Below, piece after piece: positions 48,791 to 60,888 of a stretch of DNA of 64,000 bases (positions within the stretch are counted from its first letter, which is position 1; the number at the start of each line of letters is the position of its first letter). Below the pieces are notes generated by a model that ran no database searches, was not told where the DNA came from, and saw nothing but the letters and a program-made list of their open reading frames with translations. Position numbers and translations under genes: made by a program. Source of the DNA: Pterois miles (taxonomy: Eukaryota > Chordata > Actinopteri > Perciformes > Scorpaenidae). The stretch spans positions 5,011,501 through 5,075,500 of the forward strand of contig CAMQGK010000001.1 in assembly GCA_947000775.1 (NCBI GenBank). The letters are read 5' to 3'.

Positions 48791-48845
48791 TCCCAGCTCC
48801 TACTACTCCTATAAATATTCACCGTAATATCCAAATAAAAATGGA

Positions 48846-48869
48846 CTTTATTAATCCCAAAGGGGAAAT
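48846..48869 (-). repeat. LINE 3'-end-like motif
   Basis: CTTTATTAATCCCAAAGGGG then AAAT is the reverse of the motif at 39302-39327. Confidence 0.4.
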
Positions 48870-48899
48870 AAAATCAGCAGCACAGAGAAAAAGGTAATA

Positions 48900-50940
48900 A
48901 ATGACAAATAAAAAAGGATAAATGTCTCATTGCTTGGGAAGAATTTGCATACTGGAGGCTCCTGACTGACAGATGTGATCAATACTTGTCAGTCCTGTGC
49001 AGGTACTGCTTTACATGAAATACTTAAGATATGAGGAAGTGTACACTCACTCAAACAGCAATACAGATGAAGACTAAGAATGACAAAGGATTTCCAAGCA
49101 GAGACCTTGAAAATCATCACAGGCAAACTCAACAGCATAAATGATGTTGTTGAGTGAGACACACAGACACTGCCCTCTGCTGGAAGCCACAGATGCTAAA
49201 ACAGCTACACTACTGCAGAATTATCAAAACACGTCATTTCTATCCTTGTTTTTCAACCAATATGTAAAGCAAAATAGTGTGAAAATAGCAGAATATTTAG
49301 GTCCATTTATATATAGTCAAATGTATAGTGAATAAGTCTAGTGTACAGCTTAAATAAACACAGACTGTTTATCTCAATGAGGCTTGTCTGATGTTGGGCA
49401 GATAAAGAAATGTGCAGAGCAGAAGCAGCATTGAAGTGACGATAGCGGCCGTGACCTTTGACCTCCAGTTTCCCCGACACGTTTCCCCTCTGCGGTGTGA
49501 CACACACACATACACACATACACACCATTCGACAGGAAATGTTTGTTATCTTTAAATTTCCAAACAATTTTATGGGGAAGCACTGCTGACACAGACACTT
49601 TTAACTTTCAAGCGAGTGAGTGAAACGGTCAGATCAGCAACATGGATCATCCTGCCTGCTCTGCCCTCGCTGTAAATCATTCTGTTACACCGGGACCTGA
49701 CCAAAATACTGCTAAAAATATTGCACAGTGGTGATCTGCTCGGGACTTCATTTAATTTAGCACGAAGCCCATTCTAATGGCAACATATTTGTCCAATACG
49801 GCACTGACTGAGTCAGGACTATATTAATTTTGAGCAAAATGCTATAACAGACAGCGTGGATATTAGTATGTGGTAGGGTGGGTGATAATTCTCTGTATTG
49901 TTAATAGATTAATAGTCATGGTAATACTGGTAATAATACTGCATGTGCTTCTCACTTTATCTGATGTGTGGTTAAAGAATTAATTTTGAAATCACGACCC
50001 ATCTCTTATAGAGAAAATTATAATTTCCTGATGTTCATCATTCAGGATCCAGTCTGCAGAGGTGTTCCATTTTATCAGCTAAGACTACAGGCTCCTACTT
50101 TGTGCTATTAATATTTTTTGCAAGAGTGCATGCCACTATTATGAAAATAGATTAAGCTGCCTCGTTTTTGAAAAGAAGCCTTTGCTCTTTTGAAAAAAAA
50201 AAAAAAAAAAGTGTCACTCCGCGGCCGGCTTTAAAATTCTGTGCACCTACACAAAGCGCATTAAAAACGCTGCAATAACCTGAAAAGGGCACCTTGTTGT
50301 ATTGTGTGCTCCAAGCAGGAAGACAGCAAAGACACAGTTAGTGGACAAACACTGGGAGGGATTTCCTCTTCTCCTCCTGACTGGCTCCTGCCTTGTATTG
50401 TCCGTTTTCAGATGCTGGCCAAGTGCTGCTTGCCAAGGAGAATAACAAGATGTGTCTGTCATGAAACCACACACACACATACACACTCAAAAACACTGAA
50501 TATGGTCCCAAATGATTCATCAGGGTGCCAGTATCCTAAACCAATATTATCATCATGATTATCTACGCATTCATTTTTTAATGACATATTTGTGTGTGCC
50601 TTCTAAACAGTAGTGGATTAATATATACGTGAGCAGTAATATGTAATAATATTACTATGATTTCTGCAACATCCCAAACTTTTGCTACAGGCAGTAAGCA
50701 TGGTGGGATGAATCTGGCTAAACGGCTAAGGTGTCAGAGACACAGCACATATAATCTCAGGCAGGCTGTTTTCGTACACCGTTCATAGCTATACCTACAA
50801 CAAAGTAATGCGCTGCAATTCGTAGACATCAAATAAAGCTGTATGTAATCCACGTAACTGTGAATCAGGAAGTATAAAGGGTGACAAACGGCACCCAGGA
50901 TTGGTACTACCCCATGTGAAACCACACGTCAGCACTGACT
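48900..50940. other. no gene recognised
   Basis: Short imperfect CA runs near 49501-49528 and 50470-50486, and an A-run at about 50195-50210. No supported exon. Confidence 0.4.
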
Positions 50941-50943
50941 AAT

Positions 50944-51110
50944 TTAACAAGTAACCCAAACTGCATCTTTTGCTAAACCTAACTTTTATTTTGGAAAGAC
51001 TGGAGCGGAAACTGACACATGCATCATGTGTTGCTGAACATATGTAGGAAAATGCACGAAAAATCAGGAATAATCTTTTGTAAGAAATCATATGAACTGT
51101 TGTATGAGGA
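50944..51110 (-). repeat. dispersed repeat related to the GTTTAGGCARCAAAACCA family
   Basis: AACCCAAACTGCATCTTTTG, CTAAACCTAACTTTTATTTT and GGAAAGACTGGAGCGGAAAC match 13.2 kb and 54.7 kb. Confidence 0.5.
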
Positions 51111-54100
51111 CACGCTGTCTAGGGCTGCAACCAGAGCTGGGCTTACAGTACTCCAACTACTTTTTTGTTGTAACAGGTAATACAACGTGTTAGTTTGCAA
51201 TTCAACTAATCAGTTATTTAGTTTTCAAAGAAGCAATCTGTAACAAAAACATCACAGTGAAGCTGCAAAGAACTCCACTTCAAATTTGAAGAAGCATCTG
51301 CAAACGCACAGCTCTACGAGGTGGGTCAAGGAGAACGATGCTGGTGCTACAGCTCCAGAACAGTAACGCCTTTCGGCTGTCACTCTGAGGGAAATTAACA
51401 AGCTTGTAGCCGGTTAAGTTGCGGAGGAGATGCTAATATAAACTGTAGAGTGTCCACCTTTCCTTAAGATCATTAATAAAATCCCTACGATGTGTAACAT
51501 GGAGGAGCAATGTATCAATGTATTAAAGAGTGGATATTGCGTCTGTTATTCCTGCCTGCAGTTACAGATGCCGTAGACGAGGTTATGCAATGATGGTAGT
51601 GTCATTACATTCACACGGTGGCCGTACGGTAGGCTACAAACCCTCTAGATGGTGATTTTCCAAATCTGCATGCTAACTCCTACACCAGGACAGTTTGGTC
51701 AGCATGTACACACTTATGAGCCTCTGACTTAGTGGAAAAACAGGCTCCTGCATTGACCTGTCACAACCAAACCAATGTAAACTATACTGAAGCCCTGTTA
51801 ACATGTATTAAGGCCAACAAACTACAGACTTTATTTCTTCCTAATGGCATCATAAATTTGAAAGGTAACCTCTCCAGTTACAACAGACTGGTGAGTGATT
51901 TTTTTATGAACAGGTGGACATTTCACGTTTAAGACCAAGGTGACCCGAGGTGTCAGTTACTCAAGCATATTTGCTCTTCAGTTCATTTCAATATCTCTGC
52001 TATCAGCTGTATGTGTAGCCTCCTGCTGTGCCTGCTCTTGTTTGCCAGTATGTAGTGTGCTATCAGTCCAACATGTGGCAATAAGTTACTACTGCACATC
52101 AACCAGGAGAAAGACTTGCACTGCATTGCACCGCTCTCAGTAACCTCCAAATATCAAATCACAGGTAGAGTTTCCAGAAAAGTGTTGTTATGAGTTTGTG
52201 GAGATCAAAACAGTTAGATAGAGAATGAATACTGGACCAAATTCATCAGGTGGACTCTTGTCTGTTGCTGCTGCTGGATGTGAACGTGGGCAAATGTTTG
52301 CAAAAAAAAAAAATTGGAAATACCAAACTGATAAGCCAGTCAGTTGTTTCTGTGAGTTAAGAGTCAGAAATCACTAAACATAGATTCAAGTCAGGTATGT
52401 TTTTGCATAAAGCTAAGTTTAAAATAACATAAACCAACACAGCTGGTCTACAATATAAAAAACATTACTGTGTTTTGGACAGTTTTACATGTCTAGTTTA
52501 CATCTAAACAATTAGTGATGTTTATTAGGTAGTTTTTGACAGTTTGTAGTAATTTAGGGTAGCCATACCTGCTGTCTGTTCACTAATATTAGGTCATAAT
52601 GTATAATGTCATAATGGTTTTCTTGTCTTAAGTTAGCTGTTACTGTGTAAGTGATGAATTATTTTATCAAAGTGATTTATTATTTTATCATTTATTATTA
52701 TTTTATTAATGAAAATGCCCCTTCACTGTGATGATGGTTCCTTTTCTTATACACCATATATCATCTTCATCTTACATCATCTTTATGAACTGATTACGTT
52801 TTCATTTCTGGACTCTTGCTATAAGACAAAAAAGCTGAACATCCAGATTTTTGACATTTTAAAGATTTTATAAAATCAATAAAGAAAAAATTGATACATA
52901 AAACATATTTGCTGAACCCCATATTTCTCAGACTTGTGCATTTTACTTGAGATATGATGTTGTCGTATTATCTGAATCTATGTGTGAACCTACCGTTGTT
53001 CTTATGCTTATATTGGTTTACCCAGACATGTTGGTGTATCTATTGAACGTGGCAAATAAGCACTTCTCAAAGCACCCGAGGGAGCTGGACGCTAAGTGAG
53101 TCACTGCATCTGAGCTGATTGATTAATGTCTTCTTCACCAGTAGCTACTTGATTCTACTGCCGTCCCGCCAAACAGCGAATAATGAACGACACTTTACAA
53201 ACAATTAACACCGTGAACCAAATTCCCACGCGTCCATGAACACACCACTGACACCGTTATTTCAGACAGACAGAGTCGGTATATCAGGTAAGCTCCTGGC
53301 TGACTGAAAAACACCAAAAATGCACTTTGATCAGACTTGTATAATATTTGATGCTTGATAACACCGGTTTTTCAAAGCCTGAGACTGAGGGTCTCCCCTC
53401 AGACAAAGCTTTGAAATAGGTGCCCCTCACCCCCCTTGGTGCTTAGTTTTGCTCAGTTCCTGGATGCCTATGGGGTCATGATTATGTTACCTGATTCCAG
53501 ACACTGAATAATTGAGCTAAGAAAGCCTAATATTGCTGTTTGACCTAACTTCAGACTACAACCAATACATAAACAGGTCTGTCTTTAGGCGTTTAATAGT
53601 TTCTGGCTCTGGGAAAGTTGGAAAAACAGTAAAATTCCTCAAAACTTCTGTATCCCTGAACTCTCTTTAACCATATCTCACACATTTAAGCTATTCTATG
53701 TGATCTTCCTTTGATAACTAATGTCATTTTTTCTTTTCTTTCTTCTCCTGAAACTGTCAAACTTTATATAGATGAGGATGAAATGAAAAAAAAAAAAGAA
53801 TACTGAATATATTCGAGACCTTGGATCAGCTACTAAGACCCAATTGTAGGTTTTGAAAAGATAAACTTTTCTTTTTCCAAGGTACATTTTGTGAAACTCT
53901 ATTATATTGGCTCGGAAAATATTTTAAAACACAAAAAGGTTCTTTGTAAGTGAACTGTACATGCCTCTCTTCTTATCTGGCTTAAAAGCACAACCAGCAT
54001 ACAGGGCCAAATTTATCCTTTCACTAAAAATCATCAACAACAAAAATGTTGAATTGAATAATTATTGTATGTAACTAACAATCATTTTCATGAATTAATC

Positions 54101-54699
54101 TGCTAATTATTTTCTTGATTAATGAAATAAATGTTGCTCATGAGAAGACATGGTCCTGCTGTAATTACAGCGTATTCAGCTGATTCAGTATTTTATAGTT
54201 TTATACTGCAGGGCGTACTGAAGAAGAGAAAGTCACTAATTCACACTGAAGAGTCTGTAGCAGATGGTTTAGGACAAACACACCAACCACTACATCACTG
54301 CTGTCACTCCGGGGTTTATCTTCTGTGGTCTAAATGTTATTAGCCTACACGGTGGGACAGAAACACACATTATTTGTCTTTTCTATAACTGAATGTGAAT
54401 GTGATTTTGCACACAAGTCAAGTAGAAGTTACACACAGGTTATGTTGTATTATATCATGGTCTGGGTAAATACTCGATTCTGATTGGCTACTAAAAAATC
54501 TGAATATCTTATTTACAACACTGACATCCTCTGAACTACTTTGTGTATATATGACATCACATATTGGGAGAAAGGACACAGATCAGTAAACACTGCGTAT
54601 GGATGAGGTCGGGCTGGATGGGCAGGACTTTTGCTCAGGAGACTCCCGTTACTACAGTAAGTACTTTTTGTCACTTACATACTTAAGTTACGCCACTTC
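51111..54699. other. no gene recognised
   Basis: AT-rich and poor in recognisable repeats. It contains AT-only stretches (about 52600-52700) and no tandem array or splice-bounded open frame. Confidence 0.4.
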
Positions 54700-54905
54700 T
54701 GGGGTTATTTTAACCCAAACCACAATATTTTCCTAAACCTAAGTAGTTTTATTCCTTAAGCCTATTATAGTCAATCTTTTCCTAAACCTAACAAAGTAGT
54801 TTTATTTTTGAAAAGCCTGGAGCGGAAATTGACATTCGAAGGAAAACGCCCGAAAAATACATTGTTGAAAGTCATGCTGAGCGATATTCATGTCTATGTA
54901 CACTG
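54700..54905 (-). repeat. dispersed repeat related to the GTTTAGGCARCAAAACCA family
   Basis: TTTTCCTAAACCTAAGTAGT, CCTAAACCTAACAAAGTAGT, AAAGCCTGGAGCGGAAATTG and GTCATGCTGAGCGATATTCA, ending CTATGTACAC, parallel 13192-13388 along the whole length. Confidence 0.6.
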
Positions 54906-55968
54906 TGAGACCTTGTTGGTCAATAATCAGGAATTAACCGCCTTCGTTGTGGGACGGTTCTGGCCTCCACGTCATCCATTAACTCCTGATAACAGACAAC
55001 TCATCCCTTACATTCAGGTTTTTAAGATACTGTTGTGTACCGTATCCCACACAGAATATCAACCATGAATCCCATTTTAAAATGTAATCAACCATTAACA
55101 ACCCATATGGCTTGACCCCTACATTTTTTTTATGTGTACTGTACAGTACTAACAGGGTCATGGTGTATTCTCCCGAGTAGGTCAGCATGTAGAGCATGGC
55201 GTTAACAGCGTCAGAGATAGAAGCTCGACTCCCACTGGAACAAAACAACATGTATGCACTCTCAAGTCCACCAGGAGCTCAGGATGAAAGCGCCAGCCAA
55301 ATGGCATTGAAAAAAAAAGAGGTAATCCTGGTTAAGACAGACAGTTACACAATAACACGCTGGATGATACAGAAAGAAGTGCTTGTTTGGGGAAATTCAA
55401 GGTCAAAGGAATACCGATTTTTATGTAAACAAAGCTCTGAACTTTGCAAGGATTCGGAGCATTAAAGCCTCTGCTCTGCAATGACCAATTAAAAATACAA
55501 GATAAAGCAATGTAAGGTTCAAAAGGCTAATACTGCGTATTTCTGTTAAGAGTTCCACTTACAAGCACATTTCTATTTGATGCAGGAACTGAGTAGTAAA
55601 AGAAAATAAAAAAATCAACCACCTACAGTATGAAGGAAAACCTGTCTTTTCTGACTGGTTTACATAATACTTTATTTGTTTTTTTATTATGCGTTAACTA
55701 TGGATTATTTCTTACGAACTGATTAACTGTTTTGTCTGTCAAATACATTAAAAAAAAGTGGAAAAATGCTTCTCACTCGTCAAAAGTTTTGTTTTGTCTG
55801 TTAAATACCCCAAAAGTTAAACTTATATTATATATAATTTACAGTAATATTCGAGGACAAGCAGTACATTTTCACATTTGAGAAGTTGGTGTCAATGTTT
55901 AGCATCTTTGCTGAGAGGTAATAACTTAAATTGTTGTAGATCACTTTTCTGTTGAGTACGCAATTGAA
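54906..55968. other. no gene recognised
   Basis: Two open frames on opposite strands (54979-55251 and 55196-55465) overlap only slightly and have no family resemblance. Confidence 0.4.
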
Positions 55969-56629
55969 TAAAGGATAACTTCAGTATTTTTCAACCCTAC
56001 ATTCCCATGTTTTTGTGTGGGTAGAGCGTTGCAGCTAGCAGCTACTAAACAAGTTGTAATCTAATCTTTTGGGGCAACCTGGCACCGTCAGTTCATGTCC
56101 ACTAAAAGCGCTTTTTACAGAGAAAGTAAAGGCCTGTCTTACCTTCCTTTGTGTCATTGTGTCATGTGACTTGTTGCTGGAAGGCAACGGTGGAAACGTG
56201 AGTGAGAGTGGAGAGAGGAGAGGAGTCCAGAAAGCCTAGCTTTTAAATATTTTCAGTGTCATGATTGAATATTTAGACGATTTCGACAATGTGGATGCAA
56301 GATTTTAGAGTGAGGCTTCTCCTAGTGAGACAAAATAACAAACAAACCAAGCAAAGGGTAAGACTAACATTTAATTTCTCTGTAGGGTCCTTTACATAAT
56401 GTTGTCAGACACTTATAGTAACAATCTGAACCTGTCAGTGGCAAAAACAAGCACTTCCAGTGGACATAAATAATGGTGCCAGGTTGCCCCAAAGGATTAC
56501 ATTGCAGCTCATTTAGCATTCTCCCTCAATACTGGACCAGTTTCAAAAAGTGTTGTCCCCATTAGTCACTTAGTCACAAAAACATGGCGAATTAGGGTCC
56601 AAGATGAAAAATATCTAAGTTATCCTTTA
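55969..56629. mobile_element. TA-flanked long inverted-repeat MITE
   Basis: TA|AAGGATAACTTCAGTATTTT at the left is inverted at the right, where the reverse reads TA|AAGGATAACTTAGATATTTT. The arms also share CCATGTTTTTGTG and TTTTGGGGCAACCTGGCACC / TTTGGGGCAACCTGGCACCA, so they extend about 150-200 bp with interruptions. The TA boundary is compatible with a Tc1/mariner-type origin. No transposase is present. Confidence 0.7.
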
Positions 56630-57848
56630 ATCATTTTGCCCCTGAGATGAGAGTACTCATTTATCTGCTATAAGAAGTCACAGAATCAGAACTGAGTTAA
56701 AAGTCGGTTTGTCAATGCAAATACAGAACTGCAGTGTTGGAAAAAAGACTTGCACATAATAACATTAATGTGCTGCATTTTATAGATTTATAGATATGCA
56801 TATAACTAGATGTCCTACTCATCTGTACCTACACCTTTGGTCCATTTCTTGTGATGCATTTACACTTGGATTTCTTCCCACTATTCAGATAAGTAAATTG
56901 TCATCGGCTTATGGGAATACAGTATTTTTGCCACCCTATTTGTGTCTTAAAGTATTGGTGATCTAGGAGGTAAAGCTTATTTTTTTACAGTTTCATATAT
57001 TCTAAGAGGCCTTAAAATGTAAATGCAAGGCTGCAAACATTGGAAAGTTTTCAAGAGGCCACATTTCCCTGTTTGTTTGATTTAAAGCTGCTTGTTTACA
57101 TGTGTTTTTGGCACCAGTGACACTGTTTACTCCACTTGTGTGTTCATTGTCCTCTATCCATATATAACGAGTTCTGCTGTACTCCTCACACATCTCCTGA
57201 CACATACAAAGCTGCAAAGACGTCAATGACAAATAGGCCTATATGTGAATCGACTGTAAGCTATACAAAGGTGATGTGACATGCACCAAAACTGCAATAT
57301 ACCTTGTAATTTTTTTTAAATATTCTTTGATAAAATACTAATTTTATTTTGCTTTTTGTCAGTACAGTAAATATTGTAGGGTGAGTTGCCTGAATGTGAG
57401 ACACCTAAACACCAAATAAAAGTCAATAAAATTACTAGTTAACACAAATCACCTGACATCTCAAATGTCCAATCATTGATTACGGTGTAGCATCACCCAT
57501 AATTCAGTGTGTGGTAATCAATGATTTTATGCAGGTTCAGGTTTGGTGTATTGGCTTCAAATAGGCCCTGTGCTTGTTACAGTTGTATGCTTTCCCTGTA
57601 TGGTGAAATGAAAACATTTGAATGCTTTAACATTTTAACTTTGCAACTCTCAGCAGATTCATGACATTTTAGCTGTGCATTTAAATTATACTTTCTTTGC
57701 ATTCCATATATGATAATATAAGGTATTTATTGTCTTTCTAACATGCCTACATGCTTCAAAACTATTATAGTCTATTGTTTGATGTTGTTGAGTTCTCCAT
57801 GTAACATCCACACCTATAGACTCGGTGATAGCAATAACTTTGTAAGTT
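56630..57848. other. no gene recognised
   Basis: AT-rich, single-copy-looking DNA up to the start of the minisatellite. Confidence 0.4.
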
Positions 57849-58870
57849 CACTGACAGGTACCGAGAGCAGGACCTGAAGATCACTGACAGGTACCGAGAG
57901 CAGGACCTGAAGATCACTGACAGCAGGACCTGAAGATCACTGACAGCAGGACCTGAAGATCACTGACAGGTACCGAGCAGGACCTGAAGATCACTGACAG
58001 CAGGACCTGAAGATCACTGACAGCAGGACCTGAAGATCACTGACGGCAGGACCTGAAGATCACTGACGGCAAAACCTGAAGATCCTTGACAGTTACCGAG
58101 AGCAGGACCTGAAGATCACTGACCGCAGGACCTGAAGATCACTGACAGCAGGACCTGAAGATCACTGACAGCAGGACCTGAAGATCACTGACAGCAGGAC
58201 CTGAAGATCACTGACAGGTACCGAGAGCAGGACCTGAAGATCACTGACCGCAGGACCTGAAGATCACTGACAGCAGGACCTGAAGATCACTGACGGCAGG
58301 ACCTGAAGATCACTGACGGCAAAACCTGAAGATCCTTGACAGTTACCGAGAGCAGGACCTGAAGATCACTGACCGCAGGACCTGAAGATCACTGACAGCA
58401 GGACCTGAAGATCACTGACAGCAGGACCTGAAGATCACTGACAGGTACCGAGAGCAGGACCTGAAGATCACTGACAGCAGGACCTGAAGATCACTGACGG
58501 CAGGACCTGAAGATCACTGATGGCAGGACCTGAAGATCACTGACGGCAGGACCTGAAGATCACTGACAGCAGGACCTGAAGATCATTGACAGCGGGACCT
58601 GAAGATCACTGACAGGTACCGAGAGCAGGACCTGAAGATCACTGACAGGTACCGAGAGCAGGACCTGAAGATCACTGACAGGTACCGAGAGCAGGACCTG
58701 AAGATCACTGACAGGTACCGAGAGCAGGACCTGAAGATCACTGACAGGTACCGAGAGCAGGACCTGAAGATCACTGACAGCAAAACCTGAAGATCCTTGA
58801 CAGGTACCGAGAGCAGGACCTGAAGATCACTGACAGCAGGACCTGAAGATCACTGACAGGTACTGAGACC
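57849..58870. repeat. 1-kb minisatellite of 23- and 33-bp units
   Basis: All units contain GCAGGACCTGAAGATCACTG. The short form adds ACA (23 bp), and the long form adds ACAGGTACCGAGA (33 bp). Rare variants read GGCAAAACCTGAAGATCCTT. A pattern at about 57970-58210 recurs 250 bp later, including the unusual AAAACCTGAAGATCCTTGAC at 58071 and 58321. Five long units in a row at 58608-58770 leave the minus strand open as an 11-residue repeat; this is not a gene. Confidence 0.97.
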
Positions 58871-59218
58871 AGGTTTCCTACATTAATTACGGTGGTTCTG
58901 GGTGTGGATTTAATGTATTGGCTTCATATCTCTATTTCATGAGTCTGACATGCAAAAAGGCGAATTTACCCTTGTTTGCCGGTTTCCTACGTCAGTTCAA
59001 CTAATGCTAAATTATTATATAAATATTATCAAACAGTTGGGAAATATTAGCCACAAACACTGCTAAGCAAGTCAAACTACTTGTTGTTTCCACTCCAGCT
59101 AATTCTCCTCTCAGCACATTGACCCTCCTCTGGTGCAGTTTGTGTGTCACATTTAATTAAAGAGAATCTCTCTCTCCATCTGTCTTGATCTCTCCATCTC
59201 TCCTCTCCCTTTCTATCC

Positions 59219-59227
<9 letters not shown>

Positions 59228-59258
<31 letters not shown>
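59228..59258. repeat. (CT)n microsatellite
   Basis: A pure TC/CT run within a longer pyrimidine-rich region starting near 59160. Confidence 0.95.
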
Positions 59259-59260
<2 letters not shown>

Positions 59261-59463
59261 CTGCAGTTTGACTAACTCTGTTAACGGTACATGGCATCAT
59301 GCAGTAGCTGGTACACTACAGGAGTTTACAATATTAAAACATTATTCGACAGAGTTCAGCAACACAAATACAGTTTTCACCTCTAAAACATAAACGTAAC
59401 GACAGTTGACAGGTGTGGAAACTTGTTTAAAGGAAGTTAAAAACAAAGTAAAGCGCCTCTTAC

Positions 59464-59524
59464 CTCTAGTAAATCGATTAACTGACATCCCCGTCACCCC
59501 TCCATCGTCTTTAACGGTTCTCAT
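59464..59524 (-). CDS. candidate first coding exon of an unrecognised leftward gene
   Basis: On the minus strand an ATG at 59524-59522 opens 20 sense codons, MRTVKDDGGVTGMSVNRFTR, plus one base. The exon then meets a donor of form GAG|GTAAGAGG, whose GT lies at plus positions 59463-59462, so it would end in phase 1. The base at -3 from the ATG is G, acceptable for initiation. Reading through the donor stays open to 59342, but the extension is low-complexity and intron-like. Directly upstream is a CpG-rich stretch, and directly downstream is a CT-rich, T-rich sequence as expected of intron 1. I do not recognise the peptide, so no function is given. A second donor-like GTGAGAG lies in the putative 5' UTR near 59560, so the untranslated exon could end there instead. 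Strong donors occur by chance several times in a window this size; the promoter context is what raises this one. Confidence 0.4.
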
Positions 59525-59790
59525 ACCGACCCCGGTGTCCAGGTAACGTCTCCTCTCACCGGCGTTTCTTCACTTGAAACGAGGAAAAAAAATAAGCTTA
59601 TGTGAGTTTTGTCCGGGAGCTACATTTAACTACAGTCGCAGCAGTGTCCTGAAGTAATCAACGGTCATCATCAGGTGCTGCTGACAGCACGCGCCAGCAC
59701 GCGCCAGACGAGTGCCTGAACCAGCGACCCCGCCCACCGCGCGCCACCTGCGCGACACCGAGCATCCACCGTTACAACCTGCTGAGCGGA
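59500..59790 (-). promoter_or_regulatory. CpG-rich region, candidate promoter and 5' UTR
   Basis: This is the one stretch dense in CpG and GC in an otherwise AT-rich, CpG-poor window. It includes a short direct repeat of the type CACGCGCCAG around 59687-59706 and GCGCGCCACCTGCGCGACACC around 59738-59758. It sits immediately 5' of the minus-strand ATG exon. No TATA box stands out, as is usual for CpG-type promoters. Orientation is inferred from the exon; a GTAG|GTAAAG site near 59873-59878 on the plus strand means divergent transcription cannot be excluded. Confidence 0.5.
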
Positions 59791-60040
59791 TCCATTGTTA
59801 GTAGTTTAACCGGCCATTGACAGTGACACCTGCCACCAGCTGCTCTATACAGCAGCCTGGTGTAGGTAAAGGTACAATCCGTGAAAAATCAAAACTATCC
59901 TCTGGCTGGTTTTTGATACATGGATAACCAGAAAATAATGAACTTGAGCACAAGTATCTACTATGTAAATTAAAGCATCAGTAGGCAACATTTTTCCAAT
60001 TTCCATAACAACCTTTCAGCATATTGTAGTTCAAGTGATA

Positions 60041-60165
60041 TGAGAGACTTCTGCACCTCCTCATGGCTGTTTACAGGCTTTAGAAATCTAACTCGTGATG
60101 GGAGACTTTGACCAATCACAGGTCATTTTAGAGAGCGAGCGTTCCTATTGGCTATGCTCCAGTCA
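60041..60165 (+). repeat. dispersed repeat, inverted partner of 62640-62795
   Basis: GATGGGAGACTTTGACCAAT, CACAGGTCATTTTAGAGAGC and GTTCCTATTGGCTATGCTCC are the reverse complement of sequence at 62705-62780. It includes an inverted CCAAT box. Confidence 0.7.
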
Positions 60166-60186
60166 TGCGATCGGTGCGTGGTATCA

Positions 60187-60600
60187 AGCCCCCAGGAAGT
60201 GCACCAGAGATCTGGATACAGCGTTGGAGGCGGGGTCTCGTTAGAGAGAGAAGTCAATGGGTAGACTTCAGGGTCTGGAAAAGTACCTGGATCTTCTGGG
60301 TCTTACTGGGCCATAGTACGCATGTCCGATATGCGCAGTAGCGTCCGCTTGGTCACATGACTCAGTCACAGGGCCCCGCCTCCAAGACTGCATCCAGTTC
60401 TCTTTATACATCCATGATCCCAATGTTCGTAGCGGCCAAACAGCAGGACTACAACTCCTGTGTCTCCCATGTAACGTCATTGGGCCCAAAAAGACTATTT
60501 CCCATTGACTTACATTGAGAAAGAGACGTCTGTAACTCAGCGGATAATTTTTTTTTGCTGTGAACCAACTCCACAGTACAAACACTCTAATAGCCCTTAT
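60187..60600. repeat. dispersed repeat, copy A of a rearranged pair
   Basis: AAGCCCCCAGGAAGTGCACC, CTCTTTATACATCCAT, GATCCCAATGTTCGTAG and CATTGACTTACATTGAGAAA recur in direct orientation at 61020-61215. The block 60271-60343 (GTACCTGGATCTTCTGGGTC, ACTGGGCC, GCATGTCCGATATGCGCAGT) recurs inverted at 60889-60963. Confidence 0.75.
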
Positions 60601-60610
60601 TTAAATCATC

Positions 60611-60879
60611 AGTCCATCCATCTTCGACCGCTTATCCCGTTGGGGGTAGGGGGGGGGGGGGGGGGGGGGGGGGCGGAGCCGATCCCAGCTGGCACTGGGC
60701 AAACGCAGGGTACACCCAAACAGACAACCATTCACGCTCACATTCACACCTATAGGCAATTTAGAGTCATCAATTAACCTGCATGTCTTTGGACTGTGGG
60801 AGGAAGCCGGAGCACCAGGAGAAAACCTATGCTAACACGGGGAGAACATGCAAACTCTACACAGAAAAGCCCCAAGCCG
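60611..60879 (-). mobile_element. V-SINE copy with a 25-G run
   Basis: The plus strand reads CATCCATCTTCGACCGCTTA, AGCCGATCCCAGCTGGCACT, CTGCATGTCTTTGGACTGTG and GAGAACATGCAAACTCTACA, the V-SINE in reverse. The tRNA head is missing. At 60649-60673 the usual GGGTCGC region is replaced by 25 consecutive G. Confidence 0.85.
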
Positions 60880-60888
60880 ACCTACCAC

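Noticed and set aside
58583..58783. Minus-strand 11-residue repeat protein
   Set aside because: It arises because five consecutive 33-bp minisatellite units are divisible by three; shorter units break the frame on either side.
57849..58870. CRISPR array
   Set aside because: Units are contiguous tandem repeats without unique spacers, in a eukaryotic context.
60268..60585. 105-codon minus-strand frame
   Set aside because: It spans repeat copy A, whose sibling copy at 60.9-61.3 kb does not preserve the frame.
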